A stretch of DNA of 64,000 nt from an uncultured Lachnospiraceae bacterium (GTDB lineage Bacteria; Bacillota; Clostridia; Lachnospirales; Lachnospiraceae). A program made the position numbers and the translations under genes. Of the stretch, positions 58,960 to 64,000 are shown piece by piece. Location of the stretch: NCBI GenBank assembly GCA_900554205.1, contig USGM01000006.1, positions 4,186-68,185 on the forward strand. Direction: 5' to 3'. Every line of letters starts with the position of its first letter. The first letter of the stretch is position 1. The notes beneath the pieces are model-generated. The model did not search any database. It had not been told where the DNA came from and saw nothing but the letters and a program-made list of their open reading frames with translations.

Positions 58960-60357
58960 CTACTTCTTTCCGGCGCGCTTCTCCTGCAAAATTGCCGTAT
59001 TTTTCTCCACCTCCTTTTTCCCGAGAGGATAGAGGAACTGCATGATGAGGAATACGATCAGATAGCAGATTCCCGGAACGAGCGTTGCCACTGTGTAAAT
59101 GCGCTCCGACACCTCCTGCGTCTGGGCTGCCGCCTCGGACACATAGCCGATTGCGGTGAGTACGAAGCCGCCCAGCCCTCCGGCCAGCGCCTGCCCCACC
59201 TTTCTCGCAAAGGAATAGACCGCATACACCGTGCCGTCCTCTCTCTTCCCCGTCGTGACCTCCTGATAATCGATGATGTCCGTGATGAATGCCCATATGA
59301 TCAGGTTAAACAGCCCGACACCCACCATGCCGAAGAAAACCAGAACCATGAACAGGAAGACGCTCCTCACTCTCAGAAGGAACAGCAGCGTATACATGGC
59401 TCCCGCCAGCAGCATTCCCAGCGCCCCGGCCTCTTTTTTTCCAAAATCCGCCGCTATTTTTGAAATAAACGGCGCCAGCAGAAAGGTTCCCGCAATTCCC
59501 ACCAGATTCACAATGGACAGTGCTTTCGCATCCTTGAAATAATCGAGAAAGAGATAATTATTCATCGTCTGGCTCAACAGGGATGCCAGAAGAAGCACCA
59601 GTGCCGCAAAAACCAGTGCCAGCAGGGGCTTGTTCCGCGCCAGCCCTTTCAGCATTTCGCCTGCACTTTCCCGCTTGGTCTCCTTTTTCTCGAGAACGAC
59701 TCTCTCCTGACACAGGAAATAGCAGAGTCCATAGCAGATTACCGCAAGCACGCCGAATACAACTGCTGTCAGTGTGAAGCGCACCGGCAACACAACCTGA
59801 TTTCCCGCAGCGTCCGTCTCATAGATTACCAGCGGCACAAGCACACCGATCACCAGTCCCGCCAGGCTGGCTCCGACTCCCCGGAAGGTCGAAAGCGATG
59901 CTCTGTCCCTGACGTCCGGACTGATGACAGATGCCATGGAACCATAGGGAATGTTGATTCCTGTATAGCAAAAGCTGCTCCACAGCAGATAAGTCACGAT
60001 AACATAGACGAGCTTCACCGGATATGCCCAGTCGCGCGCAAAATATAAGTACATGATCGTGCTCGCCACAGCAACGGGAATGCACATGCGCCTTATCCAC
60101 GGTCGAAACCTCCCATCCTTCGCCGGCTGCATATGATCCACGATCCTTCCCATCGTGACATCCGTAAAGGCGTCCACAATCCTCGTCCCCATGAACAGCA
60201 GCCCGACAACAAAGCCGCTCAGCCCCAGCACCTTTGTGTAAAACACCATCAGATAATTGCTGGCAAAAAGAAAGCTGAAATCGTTCCCGAAATCGCCAAA
60301 CATGTAACCAATCTTATCCTTGAAGCCAAACGGCCGCTTCTCCTTATTTTCAGACAT
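58960..60357 (-). CDS. GPH family sugar:cation symporter (MelB-like)
   Basis: 465 residues from the ATG at 60357 (GGAGG 6 bases upstream). About twelve membrane segments of the glycoside-pentoside-hexuronide family: GYMFGDFGNDFSFLFASNYL, the RIVDAFTDVTMGRIVDH loop with the Asp pair that couples Na+ or H+, and the YGSMASVISPDVRDRASLSTFRG central loop. No soluble EIIA-like tail is present. The sugar is not predictable; hexuronides would fit the GH88 and heparinase genes, but these are 23 kb away. Its ribosome-binding site lies within the hairpin at 60364-60411. Confidence 0.9.
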   Translation of the reverse strand: MSENKEKRPFGFKDKIGYMFGDFGNDFSFLFASNYLMVFYTKVLGLSGFVVGLLFMGTRIVDAFTDVTMGRIVDHMQPAKDGRFRPWIRRMCIPVAVASTIMYLYFARDWAYPVKLVYVIVTYLLWSSFCYTGINIPYGSMASVISPDVRDRASLSTFRGVGASLAGLVIGVLVPLVIYETDAAGNQVVLPVRFTLTAVVFGVLAVICYGLCYFLCQERVVLEKKETKRESAGEMLKGLARNKPLLALVFAALVLLLASLLSQTMNNYLFLDYFKDAKALSIVNLVGIAGTFLLAPFISKIAADFGKKEAGALGMLLAGAMYTLLFLLRVRSVFLFMVLVFFGMVGVGLFNLIIWAFITDIIDYQEVTTGKREDGTVYAVYSFARKVGQALAGGLGGFVLTAIGYVSEAAAQTQEVSERIYTVATLVPGICYLIVFLIMQFLYPLGKKEVEKNTAILQEKRAGKK

Positions 60358-60363
60358 AAAAAT

Positions 60364-60411
60364 CCTCCATCCTGCGATGCATTTTGTCTTTAGCATCCCA
60401 CAGAATGGAGG
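60364..60411 (-). terminator. Terminator hairpin containing the next gene's ribosome-binding site
   Basis: Minus strand CCTCCATTCTGT and ACAGAATGG-side partner form 12 bp (GCAGGATGGAGG as the 3' arm), a GG bulge and 5 more pairs (GATGC/GCATC), loop 12 nt, then ATTTTTATG. It ends the DUF4097 operon 18 bp after its stop. The 3' arm GGAGG is the SD of the symporter gene. Confidence 0.8.
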
Positions 60412-60429
60412 AAATATACACGTTGCGTT

Positions 60430-61506
60430 TTACTGCACACGGATGTCACCGCTGGTTGTGGTGACGGTTACTTTATTTTTGCTGTCATTGCCTATGCTGC
60501 CCTCCGCGCGGTCACCCTTCTTGGAAAAGGACAGTACATCGTCAAAAAAGGTGCTGATCGTGCCACTGCCGGTATTTGCCTTGAATTGCAGACTCTCATC
60601 TCTGGACAATTGCAGTGTCACCTCTCCGCTCGATGTATTGATATCCAGATCACCGGTGAGCCGTGCAACGGAAAGCCGTGTGTCGCCGCTGGTTGTACCG
60701 ATCGTTCCGAATCCGCTCTGACCCTCGAGCGTTACCTCCCCGCTGGTTGAGGAAACTGAAAACTTGCTGTCAATGCCTGAGATCCGGATGTCTCCGGAGG
60801 TGGTACTTACCTTTCTCTCGCCGCTTCCGTCTGAGACAGTTACCTCTCCGCTGGTCGATGTAGCCAAAAGCCTGCCGGCCGCTTTATCCAACCGTATATC
60901 TCCACTGGTCGTCGAAATTTCAATTTCTTTCGCAGTAAGCTCTCCCGCCCGTACCTCGCCGCTGGTCGATGCGATCATCACCTGCTCCGCAGCAACATTC
61001 TTTGTCGTAATATCACCGCTCGTACTGGACAGCTTCAACTTCTGCTGTAACGATAATTCCCTGTCCACGCTGATCTCACCGCTGACCGTTTTGACACTGA
61101 TCTCGCCCTCATAACCGGCAGGCAGCCAGATCTCGGTGTACATATAGCGGTTGACATTAATCATATTGTTCGTACGCTTAGGCCCCTTAACCGATAAGGT
61201 GCTGCCGGACAGCCTTATATCAGCCAGCTCCGAATCCTTTACCTCAAAATTTGCAAACTCCCTTACAATCACCGTGCTGCCGTCCGACTCATAGATCGTG
61301 ACATCATTACTGCTTTTGTCGTAGTGGATGTCCAGCTTATCAATATCTTCGACCGAAAACTCCTTTTCCTGAACCAGTTCGGCATTGCTGCTTAAGATTT
61401 CCCACCGGGCAGAGTCTCTTCTGCTCAGGCCGTAGCCGAGCAGAACGCAGAGTCCCACAACAACCACACTCAAAACCGCAATTAATGTTATCTTTAAACC
61501 CTTCAT
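60430..61506 (-). CDS. DUF4097 beta-repeat envelope protein
   Basis: 358 residues. A membrane anchor at about 5-27 and then an outside region made largely of 18-21-residue beta-helix-type repeats, each ending in a Thr/Ser-Ser-Gly-Asp or Ser-Gly-Glu turn (for example STTSGDIRL, STSGEVTV). At least ten such turns are seen between residues 140 and 358, alternating SGE and SGD. DUF4097 (DUF4098-like) proteins are widespread in Firmicutes in operons with PadR and DUF1700 genes; proposed roles concern envelope stress. GGGAGGTAATC precedes the ATG. Confidence 0.9.
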   Translation of the reverse strand: MKGLKITLIAVLSVVVVGLCVLLGYGLSRRDSARWEILSSNAELVQEKEFSVEDIDKLDIHYDKSSNDVTIYESDGSTVIVREFANFEVKDSELADIRLSGSTLSVKGPKRTNNMINVNRYMYTEIWLPAGYEGEISVKTVSGEISVDRELSLQQKLKLSSTSGDITTKNVAAEQVMIASTSGEVRAGELTAKEIEISTTSGDIRLDKAAGRLLATSTSGEVTVSDGSGERKVSTTSGDIRISGIDSKFSVSSTSGEVTLEGQSGFGTIGTTSGDTRLSVARLTGDLDINTSSGEVTLQLSRDESLQFKANTGSGTISTFFDDVLSFSKKGDRAEGSIGNDSKNKVTVTTTSGDIRVQ

Positions 61507-61508
61507 GA

Positions 61509-62198
61509 TTACCTCCCGTTCTTATCCTTATGTAAACTGTATGCCAACGAAACGATCGACTGGATGCTGCCGCCGATCAGGAAAATAACCCATGTAATGT
61601 ACCATGCCCCGGTGTTGAAGCTGATAATGAAATAGGCAACCAGCACCAGTGTCCAGATCAGCGTGCTGACAGATCCCATGACCGCCTTGTCTTTATTATT
61701 CCTGTATTTCTCTTCCTTGTATTCCTCCACCATATCCTGCTTTTCCTGCTTCTTGTATACAGGATACATATTCGCCGCATAGACCATCATGACGGTAGGC
61801 GGAATACAGATCAGTCCCGCCAAGACCAGACCGATACCGGTATAAGCACCGTTATAGTCACCCATCATTTCCCCGACCAGTGCAAAGCCGAAGAAAACTA
61901 CACCTGCCAGAATATACAGTCCTACGGCAATCGCCTGAAAAAGTGCCTTTTTCTTTCTGTCGCTCTCCGACAGGCTCAGCAGATTCTTCTCCTCAACCTC
62001 TTCAAAAAGCTCCGTCACATCCCCGATCGACTGGATCACATTCTGATAGGCATCCTCCCCGGAGTGTCCCTCCTGAACCAGATCCTCATACTTATCCAGC
62101 GCATTCTGAAGCATTTCCTGTTTCAGTTCAAGCGCCTTCCTTGTCTTCGGTGCATCTTCAAACAACTGATTAAAATATTCTACAATTCTCTCCTTCAT
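61509..62198 (-). CDS. DUF1700/HAAS-type membrane protein
   Basis: 229 residues from the ATG at 62198 (MKERIVEYFNQLF, the family start); an ATG 9 bases upstream is nearer to AAAGGA and may be used. Residues 1-about 75 form a helical cytoplasmic domain (MKERIVEYFNQLFEDAPKTR, then SGEDAYQNVIQSIGDVTELF) followed by four membrane segments in two pairs. It lies between padR (overlapping the latter's 3' end only in longer readings) and DUF4097, the common three-gene order. A role in relaying an envelope signal to PadR is inferred from family context. Confidence 0.82.
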   Translation of the reverse strand: MKERIVEYFNQLFEDAPKTRKALELKQEMLQNALDKYEDLVQEGHSGEDAYQNVIQSIGDVTELFEEVEEKNLLSLSESDRKKKALFQAIAVGLYILAGVVFFGFALVGEMMGDYNGAYTGIGLVLAGLICIPPTVMMVYAANMYPVYKKQEKQDMVEEYKEEKYRNNKDKAVMGSVSTLIWTLVLVAYFIISFNTGAWYITWVIFLIGGSIQSIVSLAYSLHKDKNGR

Positions 62199-62251
62199 AT
62201 GAATCATTATTCCTTTCTGCAATCTCTGAGCCTGCACTTCCACTGTGCATA

Positions 62252-62575
62252 TTATTTTAAAAGCTGATCGATCATTTCCTTCGCTTCGTTCCACTCCTGC
62301 TTATAGCCCTGATAGGCAGTCCGCCCTAATTCCGTGATCGCATAATAACGGCGCCTCGCACCCACCGTTTCGTCTCCCCAATAGGTTCTGATATAACCCG
62401 CCTGCTCCAGTCTGCGGAACGCAGAATACAGTGTTGCCTCCTTCAGCTCATATTTATTGTCTGTCTTCTTCATAATATCCTTATTAATCTGATAGCCATA
62501 GCTGTCCTGCTCCAGAAGATGTGACAGGATAATCGCCTCTGTATGCCCGCGGATAATATCTGATGTAATGGACAT
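62252..62575 (-). CDS. PadR family transcriptional regulator
   Basis: 107 residues, the short PadR-s2 type. The winged helix shows GHTEAIILSHLLEQDSYGYQI, ELKEATLYSAFRRLEQAGYI and RRRYYAITELGR, followed by a short dimer helix. PadR regulators repress their own operon and are released by small molecules or membrane stress. AAAGGAGGTGACGCG precedes the ATG. The promoter and a palindrome at 62605-62643 fit autoregulation. Confidence 0.93.
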   Translation of the reverse strand: MSITSDIIRGHTEAIILSHLLEQDSYGYQINKDIMKKTDNKYELKEATLYSAFRRLEQAGYIRTYWGDETVGARRRYYAITELGRTAYQGYKQEWNEAKEMIDQLLK

Positions 62576-62604
62576 AACGCGTCACCTCCTTTTTCTCGAG
62601 ATAC

Positions 62605-62643
62605 AGCATACATTATAATACCTCACCTGTCAAGGTATATTAT
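62605..62643 (-). promoter_or_regulatory. padR promoter with overlapping palindrome
   Basis: Minus strand -35 TTGACA (62628-62633), 17-bp spacer, -10 TATGCT (62605-62610). Arms ATACCT and AGGTAT (inside the longer imperfect repeat 62612-62643) bracket the -35, as expected for PadR autorepression. Confidence 0.7.
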
Positions 62644-62653
62644 GAAATGTTGT

Positions 62654-62685
62654 AAAAAAACAGCAGACAAACAAGCCTGCTGTTT
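62654..62685 (-). terminator. Intrinsic terminator upstream of padR
   Basis: Minus strand AAACAGCAG pairs with CTGCTGTTT, 10-nt loop, followed by TTTT. It ends transcription of the membrane protein gene at 62734-63396. Confidence 0.9.
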
Positions 62686-62733
62686 CATAATGCATCGTAT
62701 TTTAGTCATGAGCCGTGGCCGCCCCGTTAATGC

Positions 62734-63396
62734 TTAATATTCTGCCATCACCTGAGACAACACATAAAAAGCTCTGAATCCCAGCCCTCCGAACAATATC
62801 CAACCCCATGTATTTAATGCGGGATATTTCTTCCAGACTCTCTCCCATAGATCAAAACCCATCAGCAAAAGCAAATACGTCATAATAAATTGAAACAAAG
62901 GCTGTAATGGCTGAACAAAAAAACCGACTAAGCACAGCAATGCCGCACATCCGGCGCACACACCATACCATTTCTTCCACGCTTCCCTTCCGAGGATTGC
63001 CACCCAGAGACACAAAAAAGGAATCACTGTCTGTAAAAGAACAAAGAGCGGCTGCAAGCGCAAGCCCTCCTCTCCCCCTAAGGGATCCAACAGATATGCC
63101 ATACTCAGCGTCGGCATAAAGGAGAGGTACACCAGCAGGAAACGGAGTAAGGCAGAAAAATTCCAATAGCCAAACACAAGACACGGCACCGCAATCAGCA
63201 AACTAAGGCCTAAGCCTCCCGCCACATCCACAGCAAGATCAAACAGGAGTCTGTCCTTTCCTGCCTTCAACGCAAAGAACAGGCCTACTCCCTCTGCCAT
63301 CTGCATATCATGGATACAAAAAAAGGCCATTGCAAGTCCGGCAAAAAAACAAACTCCAATAACCAGACTTTCTAATCTCTTGAGTTTCCTTTCCAT
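62734..63396 (-). CDS. Polytopic membrane protein of unknown function
   Basis: 220 residues from the ATG at 63396 (AAAGGAT upstream). Five or six hydrophobic segments with few charged loops, for example GVCFFAGLAMAFFCIHDMQM near the start and LLLLMGFDLWERVWKKYP near the end. I do not recognise a family. It follows the partial membrane protein gene by about 70 bp on the same strand and is closed by a terminator, so the two may form one transcript. Confidence 0.65.
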   Translation of the reverse strand: MERKLKRLESLVIGVCFFAGLAMAFFCIHDMQMAEGVGLFFALKAGKDRLLFDLAVDVAGGLGLSLLIAVPCLVFGYWNFSALLRFLLVYLSFMPTLSMAYLLDPLGGEEGLRLQPLFVLLQTVIPFLCLWVAILGREAWKKWYGVCAGCAALLCLVGFFVQPLQPLFQFIMTYLLLLMGFDLWERVWKKYPALNTWGWILFGGLGFRAFYVLSQVMAEY

Positions 63397-63467
63397 ATCC
63401 TTTGTTCCTCGTTTCCCGGATTCCATACGAAAATTTCAATCCTGAATTTTTATCTGACCGGCTCCTG

Positions 63468-63998
63468 CTACAAATACAAAATCTCCGCAAGAAGCCTGCC
63501 TGCCGCTCCCAAAAAGAAGCAGGCGGTAAGTCCTGTCCGCAACGTACCAAATGCATTCGTTTTCTGTTCTTTTTCCGATAACAGCGAGACAGAAAACAGA
63601 ATCAGAATTACCATTGTCCCGAAAGTCGCCCTGTCCGGATAATGAGGCGACAGAACCATTGCCCCATAGGAAATTATGGCAAAGCCAAGCAATGCCCACT
63701 GCATACAGTTCAATTTCCGTCTGACGCAAACCAGTCTTATCAAAAGAAGACATACTGCAAGCACCACAGAAGGCAGCAGAAAATCCACTCCGGCAGTAAG
63801 CATGGAATAAAACCTGTCATAAAAGGTCTGTGGTTCCAGCACACTGCTTCTTTCAAAATTTCCCGGCGCTGCAACCACCAGAATGCTTCCTGCCAGTGAG
63901 GAAAAGATACCCGACAGCATCCACCCTGTTATAGCCCCTTTTCGATATTTCTTTACATAATACGCGGTAAAAACTGCCAATAAAAAGCAGGCGGGGCC
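63468..63998 (-). CDS. C-terminal part of a polytopic membrane protein, cut by the window edge
   Basis: The frame is open to the edge and gives 176 residues with about five membrane segments. It includes ILVVAAPGNFERSSVLEP, the Ala-Pro-Gly-Asn loop seen in DUF6056-type and related large membrane proteins involved in surface polysaccharide or lipid modification, then MVLSPHYPDRATFGTMVILI. The family assignment is tentative. The start and most of the protein are outside the window. Confidence 0.6.
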   Translation of the reverse strand, partial: GPACFLLAVFTAYYVKKYRKGAITGWMLSGIFSSLAGSILVVAAPGNFERSSVLEPQTFYDRFYSMLTAGVDFLLPSVVLAVCLLLIRLVCVRRKLNCMQWALLGFAIISYGAMVLSPHYPDRATFGTMVILILFSVSLLSEKEQKTNAFGTLRTGLTACFFLGAAGRLLAEILYL

Positions 63999-64000
63999 CA

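Overview
The window looks like a chromosomal segment from a gut Firmicute of the Lachnospiraceae (Clostridia). The evidence is the hprK-glcK-murB-rapZ-whiA-HPr-like gene order, a type 3 prolyl-tRNA synthetase behind a T-box, class II fructose-bisphosphate aldolase, MecA, a PadR/DUF1700/DUF4097 operon, Firmicute-type promoters (TTGACA-17-TATAAT) and strong Shine-Dalgarno sites throughout. Most genes lie on the minus strand. I saw no tRNA, rRNA, CRISPR array or insertion sequence.

Layout. 0-4.6 kb: an edge-truncated GH95 fucosidase, a TPR-GGDEF protein, fructose-bisphosphate aldolase and a diacylglycerol-kinase-like lipid kinase. 4.6-9.7 kb: a carbon-control and envelope operon (hprK, glcK, murB, rapZ, whiA, an HPr-like protein with Glu15 and Ser46), whose promoter fires into a very large 5' hairpin. 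9.7-14 kb: uvrC and ftsH. 14.2-17.4 kb: a DUF1846 protein and pyrG with a structured leader. 17.4-19.7 kb: trmB, trxA, a YitT family gene and a small secreted protein. 19.7-20.1 kb: a gene-free stretch able to fold as a 140-nt hairpin. 20-29 kb: D,D-carboxypeptidase, an exonuclease, two esterases, T-box/proS, an aldose epimerase and an RluA-type pseudouridine synthase. 28.2-30.5 kb: a redox operon of zinc-ribbon protein, TlpA-like thioredoxin, a 46-residue CXXC membrane protein and a polyferredoxin. 30.7-33.2 kb: mecA and a chemoreceptor.

33.3-39.3 kb: GH88 and a sugar-binding-like protein diverge from a heparinase II/III family protein around one shared palindrome. The plus strand continues into an internally duplicated PF06541 membrane protein and a PilZ protein. 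39.3-48.5 kb: a polyamine cluster (speD, speA, speE, carboxynorspermidine dehydrogenase, nspC, aguA, aguB) encodes arginine to agmatine to putrescine and two different routes to spermidine. A secreted serpin gene is inserted on the opposite strand, and the cluster is preceded by a leader with an intrinsic terminator and no gene upstream of it.

48.8-55 kb: an accessory, partly AT-rich region with an unrecognised Gln-rich protein, three GNAT acetyltransferases, remnants of argS and of a 2H phosphoesterase gene, a MATE transporter and a LacI regulator with a tandem promoter-like repeat upstream. 55.1-58.8 kb: a Gld-like ABC exporter in which permease and GldG-like parts are fused. 59-64 kb: a GPH sugar symporter, the DUF4097/DUF1700/PadR envelope operon and two membrane proteins, the last cut by the window edge.

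The observations I rate highest are the speD leader, the HPr-like protein with Glu15/Ser46 in the hprK operon, the 5' hairpin of hprK, the tandem promoter-like repeat near lacI, and the terminator whose 3' arm is the ribosome-binding site of the next gene. All functions are assigned from recognisable motifs and context. No database search was run.
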